From Actinomycetota bacterium (lineage in GTDB: Bacteria; Actinomycetota; Thermoleophilia; Gaiellales; Gaiellaceae), in contig VAXK01000119.1 in assembly GCA_005885565.1 (NCBI GenBank), positions 1 through 22,613 on the forward strand: a stretch of 22,613 nt of DNA, written 5' to 3'. The notes under the pieces are model-generated. The model was not told the DNA's origin. It saw nothing but the letters and a program-made list of their open reading frames with translations, and did no database searches. Of this stretch, positions 5,640-13,988 are shown in pieces. Position numbers and translations under genes: made by a program. Each line of letters opens with the position of its first letter. Positions within the stretch are counted from its first letter, which is position 1.

Positions 5640-7235
5640 ATGGCTCAGGCTGCACCCACGGTCGCCGAGGGCGCGCTCGTCCTCGACCGCTACCGGCCGC
5701 TGCGGCCGCTCGGGAGCGGCGGCTCGGGCTCCGTCTGGCTCGCCCGCGACGAGCGAACCGGCCTCGACGTCGCCCTGAAGATCGTCGCGCGCGACGGGAA
5801 GGCCGGCCAGCGGGCCGAGCGCGAGGCACAGGTCGCTGCGCGGCTGCGCCACGAGCGCTGCCTGCGCGCCTACGCGTGCGGAAGCGACACGCGGCACGTC
5901 TACGTCGCGTACGAGTACGCACCCGGGCGGACGCTTCGCGACGCGCTCCGGGCCGACGAGCTGCGCGACCGTGACGCCGTCGAGGCCGGGGCACAGGTGC
6001 TCGAGGGTCTCGCGCACGCGCACGCGCGCGGGGTCGTCCACCGCGACGTCAAGCCGGCGAACGTCCTCCTCGCGGACGGCGAGGAGATCTCCGTCCGCCT
6101 GCTCGACTTCGGCCTGGCCCAGACCGACGACGCCGAGACGCTCACGGCTGTCGGCGACGTGCCCGGGACGCTCGCGTACATCCCGCCGGAGCGGCTCGCC
6201 GGCGACGTCTCGGGCGCGGCCGGCGACGTGTGGGCGGTCGGCGTCCTCCTGTGGGAGGCCCTTGCGGGCGTCCATCCCTTCTGGACGTCGTCGCCGCTCG
6301 AGACGGCGCGGGCGATCGAGCGCGGCGCGCCCTCGCTCGAGGAAGCACGGCCCGACCGGTCGCGGAGCCTGACGGCGGCCGTCGATGAGGCTCTGGCCCT
6401 CGACCCGGCGCAGCGTCCGTCGGCCGCGCGGCTCGCGCACGCGCTGCGGGAGGCCCTCGAGGAGCGGGTCCGGGAACGACAGGTCCGCAAGGAACCGCTC
6501 TTCCGGGCTCGTGCGGTGAGCTACGAGGCGCCGGTGCTCGCGGCGGTCGTCGTCGGGTGGAGCGCGGCGACGTTGCCGTTCTACCCCGGCGGCTGGTGGA
6601 TCGGGCTGGCGCTCCTCGCCGCGGGGCTCGCCGCGTTCAGGCCGCGCATCGGGCTCGCCTTCGCCCTTGCCGTGCCGATCCTCCCGCTCGGGAACGTCTC
6701 GCTCGGCCTCGCGCTGCTCTGGACCGGCCTCGCGGCGGCATGGCTCGCGCTCACCGCCGGCGAGGCGCGGAGCGGGCTCCTCTTCGCCGTCGGCCCTCTC
6801 CTGGCGCCGGTCGGCGCGCTCGGGCTCGTGCCGCTCCTCGCGGCCCGCGCCGTGCGCTCCCCGGCCCGGCGGTTCGCGCAGGGCGTCGCCGCGGTCCTCG
6901 TCGCCGCCGTCACGGCGGGGATCCGCGGCGCGGACCTTCCCTTCGCCGGCGCCCACGCGCACGTCGCGCTCGCCGGCAGCGACAGCGCGCTCGGCGTGGC
7001 GGGCGCGCTCGCCCGCGTCGTCACGGCGCACGCCGGCCTTGGGCTCGCCGCCCTCGTCCTCGGGATCGCGGCGGCCGCCGTGCCGAGGCTGCGAAGCCTT
7101 GGCCCCTGGGGAATCGCGGGCGCCGGAGCGCTGCTCCTCGTGCCGGCGCTCGTCGCGCCCGCGGCCGCCGCCGCGCCGATCGTCGCCACCGCGTGGCTCA
7201 CGTGTGCGGCGCTCACGGTCAGCAGCCAGAATTAG
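5640..7235 (+). CDS. Ser/Thr protein kinase with C-terminal polytopic membrane domain
   Basis: 531 residues. The first 280 form an intact Hanks-type kinase: glycine loop LGSGGSGSV (24-32), ATP lysine Lys47 in VALKIV, catalytic HRDVKPAN (His134-Asp136-Asn141), DFG at 156-158, and GTLAYIPPE closing the activation segment. From about 296 the protein becomes very hydrophobic, with roughly seven or eight predicted membrane helices to the end and no PASTA or other ectodomain. This differs from PknA/PknB, which have one helix. It lies directly upstream of fhaA, at the head of the cluster, though mycobacterial pknA sits next to pknB at the other end. The membrane part resembles no transporter I can name and may sense membrane state or tether partners. 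ATG at 5640 is the first start before the kinase domain. Confidence 0.88.
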   Translation: MAQAAPTVAEGALVLDRYRPLRPLGSGGSGSVWLARDERTGLDVALKIVARDGKAGQRAEREAQVAARLRHERCLRAYACGSDTRHVYVAYEYAPGRTLRDALRADELRDRDAVEAGAQVLEGLAHAHARGVVHRDVKPANVLLADGEEISVRLLDFGLAQTDDAETLTAVGDVPGTLAYIPPERLAGDVSGAAGDVWAVGVLLWEALAGVHPFWTSSPLETARAIERGAPSLEEARPDRSRSLTAAVDEALALDPAQRPSAARLAHALREALEERVRERQVRKEPLFRARAVSYEAPVLAAVVVGWSAATLPFYPGGWWIGLALLAAGLAAFRPRIGLAFALAVPILPLGNVSLGLALLWTGLAAAWLALTAGEARSGLLFAVGPLLAPVGALGLVPLLAARAVRSPARRFAQGVAAVLVAAVTAGIRGADLPFAGAHAHVALAGSDSALGVAGALARVVTAHAGLGLAALVLGIAAAAVPRLRSLGPWGIAGAGALLLVPALVAPAAAAAPIVATAWLTCAALTVSSQN

Positions 7236-7240
7236 GGACG

Positions 7241-7256
7241 CCCCCGAAGGGGGAAG
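7241..7256 (+). promoter_or_regulatory. Hairpin that can hide the fhaA ribosome binding site
   Basis: CCCCC (7241-7245) can pair with GGGGG (7249-7253) around GAA. The second arm is the core of the fhaA Shine-Dalgarno AAGGGGGAAG (7247-7256), nine bases before the ATG. It lies just after the kinase stop, so translation of the kinase would open it. A loop of three and a stem of five make it modest. Confidence 0.35.
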
Positions 7257-7264
7257 ATGCACCC

Positions 7265-8032
7265 ATGTCGTTCCTCCGGTCGATCGAGCAGCGGGTCGAG
7301 GGCCTCATCGAGGGCGCCTTCGGCCGCGCCTTCCGTACGCACGTGCAGCCGGTCGAGCTGGCGCGCAAGCTCACGAAGGAGATGGACGACCACCGGACGG
7401 TCTCCGTCTCGAAGGTCTACGTCCCGAACGAGTACTCGGTCTACCTCGCGCCGCCGGATCGGGAGCAGTTCGCCTCGTACGAGAACTCGCTCGTCGACGA
7501 GCTCCGCCAGCACCTCGCCGAGCACGCGCGCCGCGAGCGCTACGCGCTCCAGTCGCACCCGCGCGTGGTGATGGAGACCGACGGCGACCTGGCCGTGGGC
7601 GAGTTCGGGATCGCGACGCGGATGGTCCAGCCCGAGCAGGGGGCCGAGGGACCGCCCTCGAGCGAGCCGGGGCACACGATGATCTACCGCAAGGAGGTGG
7701 CGGCGGTGCCGACGGAGGCCGCCTCGCCGGTCGAGCTCGGTGTCGAGGAGCCGAAGGCGCGCATCACGGTCGGCGACCGGACGCACGAGATGGACAGCCG
7801 CCGCCTCGTCATCGGCCGCTCGCGCGAGTGCGACATCCAGATCTCCGACCCGAACGCCTCCCGCCGGCACGCGGAGGTCCGCCGCGACGGCGACACCTTC
7901 TCCGTCGTCGACCTCGGCTCGACGAACGGGACCGACGTGAACGGCCGGCGCACCCAGCGGGCCAAGCTCTCGGACGGCGACCGGATCACGATCGGCACCA
8001 CCGACCTCGTCTTCCACCGGGAGGACGCGTGA
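7265..8032 (+). CDS. fhaA: FhaA-like protein: DUF3662 plus FHA domain
   Basis: 255 residues. Residues 1 to about 110 are the DUF3662 domain that opens FhaA proteins (FLRSIEQRVEGLIEGAFGRAF). A variable linker follows. The FHA domain covers about 165-252, with GRS (Gly184-Arg185-Ser186), SRRH (Ser199-His202) and STNGTDVNG, the loops that grip phosphothreonine. In mycobacteria FhaA (Rv0020c) binds phosphorylated partners of the peptidoglycan machinery, including the MurJ/MviN pseudokinase region. The same order fhaA-fhaB-pstP-rodA-pbpA supports the name. The ATG at 7265 has a strong Shine-Dalgarno; a nearby ATG at 7257 is in another frame. Its stop overlaps the fhaB GTG by four bases. Confidence 0.93.
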   Translation: MSFLRSIEQRVEGLIEGAFGRAFRTHVQPVELARKLTKEMDDHRTVSVSKVYVPNEYSVYLAPPDREQFASYENSLVDELRQHLAEHARRERYALQSHPRVVMETDGDLAVGEFGIATRMVQPEQGAEGPPSSEPGHTMIYRKEVAAVPTEAASPVELGVEEPKARITVGDRTHEMDSRRLVIGRSRECDIQISDPNASRRHAEVRRDGDTFSVVDLGSTNGTDVNGRRTQRAKLSDGDRITIGTTDLVFHREDA

Positions 8033-8511
8033 CACTCGCCTCGATCGCGGTCGAGGAAGCGCTGCTCATCCTGAAGATCCTCTTCATCGTCCTGCTCTAC
8101 CTCTTCATCTGGCGGATCGTGCGCTCGGCGACGCGCGACCTCCGGCTTCCGCAGGAGAGCTTCGTCCTCGGCCCCGACTCGGCGGCCGCGCTGCGCGGAG
8201 ACACACGTCGGACGACCTCGGCACGGCTCGTCGTCGAGAAGAGCCCCGCACTGAAGGAGGGCTCCGACCTCGTGCTCGACTCGGCGCCGCTCACCATGGG
8301 GCGGGGCGCCGCGAACGACGTCGAGCTTCGCGGCGACGACTTCGCCTCGGCCGAGCACGCGCGCTTTGAGCCTCGCCGCGACGGGGTATGGCTGAGCGAC
8401 GTGGGGTCGACGAACGGCACCTTCGTGAACGGCGTCCGGCTCGAGCGGCCCCGCAAGCTGGCCCCGGGCGACGTGGTCCGGATCGGCGCCACCGACCTGA
8501 GGTTCGAATGA
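8029..8511 (+). CDS. fhaB: FhaB-like membrane-anchored FHA protein
   Basis: 160 residues. A single N-terminal membrane helix (about 10-30, LLILKILFIVLLYLFIW) anchors a cytoplasmic FHA domain (about 82-158) with GRG (91-93), SAEH (Ser108-His110) and STNGTFVNG, all phosphothreonine-binding loops. The mycobacterial counterpart FhaB/FipA links kinase signalling to division proteins. A Thr-rich stretch RRTTSARL (60-67) between helix and domain is a possible phosphosite; this is inference. Start GTG at 8029 overlaps the fhaA TGA, with GGGAGG at 8019-8024 as ribosome site. Its stop overlaps the phosphatase ATG at 8508. Confidence 0.92.
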   Translation: MTLASIAVEEALLILKILFIVLLYLFIWRIVRSATRDLRLPQESFVLGPDSAAALRGDTRRTTSARLVVEKSPALKEGSDLVLDSAPLTMGRGAANDVELRGDDFASAEHARFEPRRDGVWLSDVGSTNGTFVNGVRLERPRKLAPGDVVRIGATDLRFE

Positions 8512-9360
8512 GCCTAGGCCGCACCGTCGCGCTCACCGACACCGGCCGCAAGCGGCGGCACAACGAGGACGTCTACGTCGTCGACCCGCCCATCTTCGCG
8601 ATCGCGGACGGGATGGGCGGCGCGAACGCGGGCGAGGTGGCCGCGGCCCTCGCGGCCGACGCGCTGCGGGAGACGGCGGACGGCGGGAGCGGCGAGAAGG
8701 CCGTCGTAACGCTGATCCATGACGGTCGCGCTCCTCGACGACGGCCGTGTCCGGATCGGCCACGTCGGCGACTCGCGTGCCTACCTGATCCGGGACGGCG
8801 AGCTCTCCCAGCTCACGGACGACCACTCGCTCGTCGGCGAGCTCGTCCGCAGCGGCAAGCTCACGCCCGAGGACGCCGAGACGCATCCGCAGCGCTCGGT
8901 GATCACCCGCGCGCTCGGCACCGACCCCGACGTCGACGTCGACACGATCACGATCGAGACGCGCTCCGGCGACCTCTTCCTCCTCTGCTCGGACGGGCTC
9001 TACTCGATGGTCGGCAACGACCGGATCCTCGAGCTCGTGGAGCGGAACCGCCGCGACCTCGACGCGGCCGCGAAGGCGCTGATCGCAGCCGCGAACAAGG
9101 GCGGCGGCGACGACAACATCACCGTGGTCGCGTTCGAGATCGCCTCGCCCGAGGACGAGACCGCGACTCTCGAGGAGGCGCCGGCCGAGCCGGTGCGAGA
9201 GGAAGAGGAGACCCTCACCGAGGCCGACCAGGTGCCGACGGTGACAGTCACCCCGGAGGAGACCGCCGACCCGAAACCTCCCCGGATCGTCCTCGCGCTT
9301 CTCGCCGTCCTCGTTCTCGCGGCAGCAGCCAGCATCGTCCTGTACTTGCTGGTCCGTTGA
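8508..9360 (+). pseudogene. pstP: PP2C-family protein phosphatase (PstP-like), internal deletion and frameshift
   Basis: Two pieces in different frames together make a PstP-type phosphatase. Piece 1 (8508-8717, 70 residues) has HNED and ADGMGG, the first metal-binding acids. Piece 2 (8719-9360, 213 residues) has HVGDSRAYL, HPQRSVITRALG, CSDG and DDNITVV, then a C-terminal membrane helix. Compared with mycobacterial PstP about 27 residues are absent between them, including the conserved GMGTT strand. Frame changes at 8718. PstP removes phosphates from the kinases and partners of this cluster. ATG 8719 has no Shine-Dalgarno, and piece 2 alone lacks the first metal ligands, so activity is unlikely if the sequence is right. 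In a cluster otherwise conserved, an assembly error is a serious alternative. Confidence 0.85.
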
Positions 9361-10661
9361 GCCTGCGCAACCGCGAGCTCGCGAACCTCGTCGCCGTCGG
9401 CGTCCTCACCGGCCTCGGCTTCGCGAGCGTCTACATCGCCCGCCAGCACGTCGTCTCGACCGGGTCGCTCTCGTACGCCGTCTTCTTCCTCTGCCTCTAT
9501 GTCGCGGCGCACGTCGTCACCCGCCTGACCGTCCCGTACGCCGACCCGTACCTGCTCCCGATCGCGGGACTCCTGACCGCCGCCGGGGTGACGGAGATCT
9601 ACCGCATCCGGCCGGGCGACGCGTTCCGGCAGGGACTCTGGATCGTGATCGCGGTCGTCCTCTTCGCCGTGACGCTGGTCGCGCTCCGGCGCGACTACCG
9701 GCGGCTCGAGAGCTACAAGTACATCGCCGGGCTGACGGCGATCTTCCTGCTCGTGCTGCCGGCGCTGCCGGGGCTCGGGACGACCGTGAACGGCGCGCGG
9801 CTGTGGGTGCACGCGGGCCCGCTCCAGTTCCAGCCGGGCGAGCTCGCGAAGATCACGCTCATCGTCTTCCTCGCGGGCTACCTGCGCGAGAAGCGCGAGG
9901 TGCTGGCGCAGGGCCGGCTCAAGGACTTCGGTCCGCTGCTCGTCATCTGGGGCGGCGCGATGCTCGTCCTCGTCGAGACGAACGACCTCGGAAGCGCGCT
10001 CCTCTACTTCGGGATCTTCCTCGGGATGCTCTACGTGGCCACCGACCGGATGCTCTTCGTCGGCCTCGGGGGCGTCCTCTTCCTCGCCGGCTCGGCGGCC
10101 GCGTACAAGCTCATCCCGCACGTGCGCGAGCGCGTGACGATCTGGCTCCACCCCTGGACGGCGAAGCCCGTCTACTGCGCGCTCACCGGCAAGCCCGCGC
10201 TCCGCCAGGACTGCCAGAGCTACCAGCTCGTGAAGTCGCTGTACTCGATCGGGAACGGCCACTTCGGCGGCACGGGCCTCGGCCGCGGCACCTTCGAGAC
10301 GACGAGCGGCCACCCGCTCATCCCGTACCTGAAGACCGACTTCATCTACTCCGCTCTCGCGCAGGAGCTCGGGCTCGTCGGCGTCGCCGCGCTCCTGCTC
10401 GTCTACATGCTCTTCGTCGCGCGCGGCTTCCGGATCGCGCTCCTCGCGCAGGACGGCTTCTCGAAGCTCGCCGCCGCCGGGCTCACGTTCGGCTTCGCGC
10501 TCCAGACGTTCATCATCGTCGGCGGGATCCTGCGGATCATCCCGCTGACCGGGATCACCCTTCCGTTCGTCTCGTACGGAGGGTCGAGCGTCGTCGCGAA
10601 CTTCGTGCTCCTCGCCGGCCTCCTCCTGATCTCGAACCGAGCGAACGAGCCGCCGCGATGA
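9357..10661 (+). CDS. rodA: RodA/FtsW/SpoVE family peptidoglycan glycosyltransferase
   Basis: 434 residues, polytopic SEDS-family protein that polymerises lipid II into glycan strands. It has the family marks: WVHAGPLQFQPGELAKI in the central loop, a large outer loop, FIYSALAQELGLVG, and LPFVSYGGSS near residue 402-411. As in mycobacteria it sits between pstP and the class B penicillin-binding protein gene, its usual partner in elongation. I choose TTG at 9357 because it overlaps the phosphatase TGA (TTGA) and gives a normal N-terminus (MSLRNRELANL). The reading frame is open far upstream, back through the whole frameshifted phosphatase, so a caller may extend it wrongly. Whether it is RodA or FtsW by function cannot be told from sequence alone. 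Confidence 0.93.
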   Translation: MSLRNRELANLVAVGVLTGLGFASVYIARQHVVSTGSLSYAVFFLCLYVAAHVVTRLTVPYADPYLLPIAGLLTAAGVTEIYRIRPGDAFRQGLWIVIAVVLFAVTLVALRRDYRRLESYKYIAGLTAIFLLVLPALPGLGTTVNGARLWVHAGPLQFQPGELAKITLIVFLAGYLREKREVLAQGRLKDFGPLLVIWGGAMLVLVETNDLGSALLYFGIFLGMLYVATDRMLFVGLGGVLFLAGSAAAYKLIPHVRERVTIWLHPWTAKPVYCALTGKPALRQDCQSYQLVKSLYSIGNGHFGGTGLGRGTFETTSGHPLIPYLKTDFIYSALAQELGLVGVAALLLVYMLFVARGFRIALLAQDGFSKLAAAGLTFGFALQTFIIVGGILRIIPLTGITLPFVSYGGSSVVANFVLLAGLLLISNRANEPPR

Positions 10662-12057
10662 ACGCGCAGATCAGCCGCCTCGCGCTCATCGGTCTCGCGC
10701 TGATCGTCGCGCTGATCCTCGGCACCACGTACTGGCAGGCCTGGGCCTCGGCCGGGCTCGCCGACCGGCAGGACAACGCGATCCAGCGCGTCGCGCAGTT
10801 CACGATCGAGCGCGGGAAGATCTACGCCGGCGACGGGCATACGCTCCTCGCGACCAACGTGCGCAAGCGCGTCGGCGGCCAGACGCTCTACTTCCGCCGC
10901 TACCCGTTCGGCACGCTCGCGCCGCACGTCGTCGGCTACTCGACCCAGAGCCGCTCGCAGGCAGGGCTCGAACGCTCCTACAACGACTACCTCACCGGCT
11001 CGAACTCGAACCTGACGACGGTCTTCCACACCGCGATCGACCGGCTCAAAGGTGTCACCGTCAAGGGGAACGACCTGTACACGACGATCAACCCGCGCGC
11101 GCAGCGGCTCGCGAACTCGCTCCTCGCCGGGAAGTGCGCCGCCGCGGTCGCGCTCGAGCCCTCGACCGGCAAGGTCTTCGTCCTCGCCTCCAGCCCGACG
11201 TACGACCCGAACCTCGTCGAGCGGCACTTCGGCCGGATCGCGACCGGACAGGGCCCGTGCAAGCCGAACACGCCGCTCTTCGACCGGGCCACGCAGGGCC
11301 TGTACGCACCCGGCTCGACCTTCAAGGTCGTGACCGCCTCGGCCGCGCTGGACACGGGCCGCTTCACCCCCGACTCTTCAACGCGGGGAACCCCGACCAG
11401 ACCGGGCCCGAGTCCTTCGGCACGGTCAACTTCACGACCGCGCTCCAGCACTCGATCAACGCCGTCTTCTGCAAGATCGGCATGGCCCTCGGCGCGGGGC
11501 CGATCGTCGACTACATGAAGCGGTACGGCTTCTACTCGGTGCCGCCGCTGGAGACGCCGCTCGGCGAGCGCGTGCCGAGCGGCCGCTACAAGGGCCACCG
11601 CCTCGACCGCTCGACCTCGGACGCCGACCCGGGCCGGCTCGCCTTCGGCCAAGAGCGCCTGCTGGTGACGCCGTTCCAGATGGCGATGGTCGCGGGCGCG
11701 ATCGCAAACCACGGCGTCCTCATGCGGCCGCACGTCGTGGAGAAGATCCTCCACCCGGACAAGCTCGGCCAGGCGATCAAGCCGCAGACGGCCGCCGAGC
11801 TGACCTCGATGATGGAGGCGGTCGTCACGGGCGGCACGGGCACCGCGGCCCAGATCCCCGGCATCCGCGTCGCGGGCAAGACGGGCACGGCCGAGACGGG
11901 GGTTCCGGGCCGGTACAACGGATGGTTCATCAGCTTCGCGCCCGCCGACCACCCGAAGGTCGCCGTCGCAGTCGTGGTCGAGAACGGCGGCTTCGGAGGA
12001 CACAGCGCGGCACCGATCGCGAAGGCTCTCATGCAGGCGATCCTGGGCCGCAGTTGA
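10658..12057 (+). pseudogene. pbpA: Class B penicillin-binding protein (PbpA-like), internal deletion and frameshift
   Basis: Two frames together encode a PbpA-type transpeptidase. Piece 1 (10658 to about 11374, 239 residues) has a membrane anchor (about 6-24), the dimerisation region and the active-site STFK motif (Ser220, Lys223). Piece 2 (about 11374-12057) has the SIN motif (HSINAVFC) and KTG (GKTGTAE). The switch falls in GRFTPDS/LFNAGNPDQ, where Mycobacterium PbpA has about 15 more residues. The first frame stops at 11518 after nonsense sequence, so the protein as written would lose SIN and KTG and could not crosslink. A further stretch (ILHPDKLGQAIKP) also looks about 10 residues short. 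ATG 10658 overlaps the rodA TGA. Either a real mutation or a sequence/assembly error. Confidence 0.87.
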
Positions 12058-12077
12058 ACCTACGCTGTTAGAGCCGG

Positions 12078-13988
12078 ATGGCCGTCTCGGACACGCTGAT
12101 CAACACGCTCTTCGACGGGCGCTACAAGATCGTGCGCAAGCTCGGCGCGGGCGGGATGGCGAACGTCTACCTCGCCGAGGACCAGGAGCTCGGCCGCCGC
12201 GTGGCGATCAAGATCCTGAACGAGCGGCACGCGAACGACGAGCAGTTCGTGGAGCGCTTCCGCCGCGAGGCGAAGAACGCGGCCGGGCTCTCGCACCCGA
12301 ACATCGTCTCCATCTTCGACCGCGGCGAGGCCGAGGGCACCTACTACATCGCGATGGAGTACCTCGACGGGCGGAGCCTGAAGGAGATGATCACGAAGCG
12401 CGGCCCGGCGCCGATCCCGGTCTCGGTCGACTACGCGCGCCAGATCCTCGCCGCGCTGCGGGTCGCGCACCGTCAGGGGCTCGTCCACCGCGACATCAAG
12501 CCCCACAACGTCCTCGTCGACGGCGAGGGCCGCGTGAAGGTGACCGACTTCGGCATCGCCCGCGCCGGCCCGAGCCAGATGACCGAGGAGGGCTCGATCA
12601 TCGGCACCGCGCAGTACCTCTCGCCCGAGCAGGCGCAGGGCGCGCCGGTCACGCCCGCCTCCGACCTGTATTCGGTGGGCATCGTCCTGTACGAGCTCCT
12701 GACGGGGACAGTCCCCTTCTCTGGCGAGACGCCCGTCGAGCTGGCGATGAAGCACCTCTCGAAGGTGCCCGAGCCGCCCTCGCACATCCGGTCGGAGGTG
12801 CCGCGCGACCTCGACTTCGTCGTCATGCGGGCGCTCGCGAAGTCGCCGGCCGAGCGCTACCAGACGGCGGACGAGATGGACGCAGACCTCGCGCGCGTGG
12901 CTCGGGGGGTCTCGGTGAGCCCCGAGACCGAGGAGGCGGCGACGGCGATCATCGCGCAGCCGATCACGGCCGCGACGGTCGTGAACCCGTCCGTCGCGCC
13001 CCCTCCGCAGGCGCCCGTCTACTACGACTACGACGAGCCCGTGGAGCGCCGCCGGCCGTTCTGGCCGTGGCTCCTCGCCCTCGGGCTCGTCGTCCTCGCG
13101 GGCTTCGCCGGCTGGCTCGCCTACAACCAGATCCGAAAGCAGCTGAACGCGTCCAAGCAGATCACGGTCGGCCGCTACATCGACGTCCGCGAGTCGGTCG
13201 CGCGCGACGAGATCCTCCACGCGGGCCTGAACGTCCACATCACGCGGCGTCCTTCCACCGCGCAGCCGCCCACGTTCGTCTACGACCAGGAGCCTTCGTC
13301 CGGGAACAAGATCCCCAAGGGGAACACGGTGACGATCTTCGTCTCGACCGGGGTCGCGAAGGTTCCCGTCCCCGACGTGCGCAACAAGGACTCGACCGAC
13401 GCGGCGGCCACGATCGCGGCGCTCGGGTTGAATCCGGACGTCCACCAGGTCTACTCCGCCAAGGACCAGGGCACCGTCGTCGCCCAGGCGCCGCGCCCCG
13501 GGGTGAAGGTGGCGAAGGGCTCGAAGGTGCGGATCAACGTCTCGAAGGGGCCTGCGCAGGTGACCGTGCCGCCGGTGGTCGGGATTCCCTACGCCCAGGC
13601 GAGCTCCGAGCTCCAGGCCAAGGGTTTCAAGGTCGATCGGGTCGACCAGGACTCGAACGAGCCTGCCGACACAGTGCTCCGTCAGGACCCCAGCGCGAAC
13701 ACGACGGCACCGAAGGGCTCGACGATCACGCTCACCGTCTCGAAGGGGCCGCAGACGACGACGGTGCCGGACGTCACGAGCCTCGCGCTGGACACGGCGC
13801 GAGCGACGCTCGAGCAATCCGGCTTTAAGGTGAAGGTCGTGCGGCAACCGGTGAACGATCCGAGCCTCGGAGGCATCGTCCTCGACGAGCAACCTTCCCC
13901 GAACTCGCAGGCGAAGCCCGGGACGGTGGTGACGATCTTCGTCGGCCAGTTCCCGAGCCAGACGACCACCACGACCACGACGCCGTGA
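12078..13988 (+). CDS. pknB: PASTA-domain Ser/Thr kinase PknB
   Basis: 636 residues. Kinase domain 16-275: LGAGGMANV glycine loop, Lys45, HRDIKPHN (His137-Asp139), DFG 157-159, and IGTAQYLSPEQ. One membrane helix (about 329-349) leads to four PASTA repeats outside the cell (about 360-425, 426-490, 491-556, 557-624), each ending in a TVTIFVSTG- or VSKG-like strand. A Thr-rich tail closes the protein. PASTA domains bind peptidoglycan fragments and lipid II, and the kinase phosphorylates division and wall-synthesis proteins. In the activation loop Thr169 matches mycobacterial Thr171, but the place of Thr173 is Glu171. The intracellular juxtamembrane has YYDYDE. ATG 12078 gives a normal N-terminus; the stop overlaps the ligase GTG. 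Confidence 0.96.
   Translation: MAVSDTLINTLFDGRYKIVRKLGAGGMANVYLAEDQELGRRVAIKILNERHANDEQFVERFRREAKNAAGLSHPNIVSIFDRGEAEGTYYIAMEYLDGRSLKEMITKRGPAPIPVSVDYARQILAALRVAHRQGLVHRDIKPHNVLVDGEGRVKVTDFGIARAGPSQMTEEGSIIGTAQYLSPEQAQGAPVTPASDLYSVGIVLYELLTGTVPFSGETPVELAMKHLSKVPEPPSHIRSEVPRDLDFVVMRALAKSPAERYQTADEMDADLARVARGVSVSPETEEAATAIIAQPITAATVVNPSVAPPPQAPVYYDYDEPVERRRPFWPWLLALGLVVLAGFAGWLAYNQIRKQLNASKQITVGRYIDVRESVARDEILHAGLNVHITRRPSTAQPPTFVYDQEPSSGNKIPKGNTVTIFVSTGVAKVPVPDVRNKDSTDAAATIAALGLNPDVHQVYSAKDQGTVVAQAPRPGVKVAKGSKVRINVSKGPAQVTVPPVVGIPYAQASSELQAKGFKVDRVDQDSNEPADTVLRQDPSANTTAPKGSTITLTVSKGPQTTTVPDVTSLALDTARATLEQSGFKVKVVRQPVNDPSLGGIVLDEQPSPNSQAKPGTVVTIFVGQFPSQTTTTTTTP

Noticed and set aside
5631..7262. 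Minus-strand open frame opposite the kinase
   Set aside because: Low-complexity product, no domain, and the plus strand carries all kinase motifs.
8508..9360. Programmed frameshift in the phosphatase
   Set aside because: There is no slippery run at 8718, and a conserved block of about 27 residues is also absent, which a ribosomal shift cannot explain.
11374..11518. Intein or intron boundary in the penicillin-binding protein
   Set aside because: Sequence is missing, not added; there are no splice or intein motifs.
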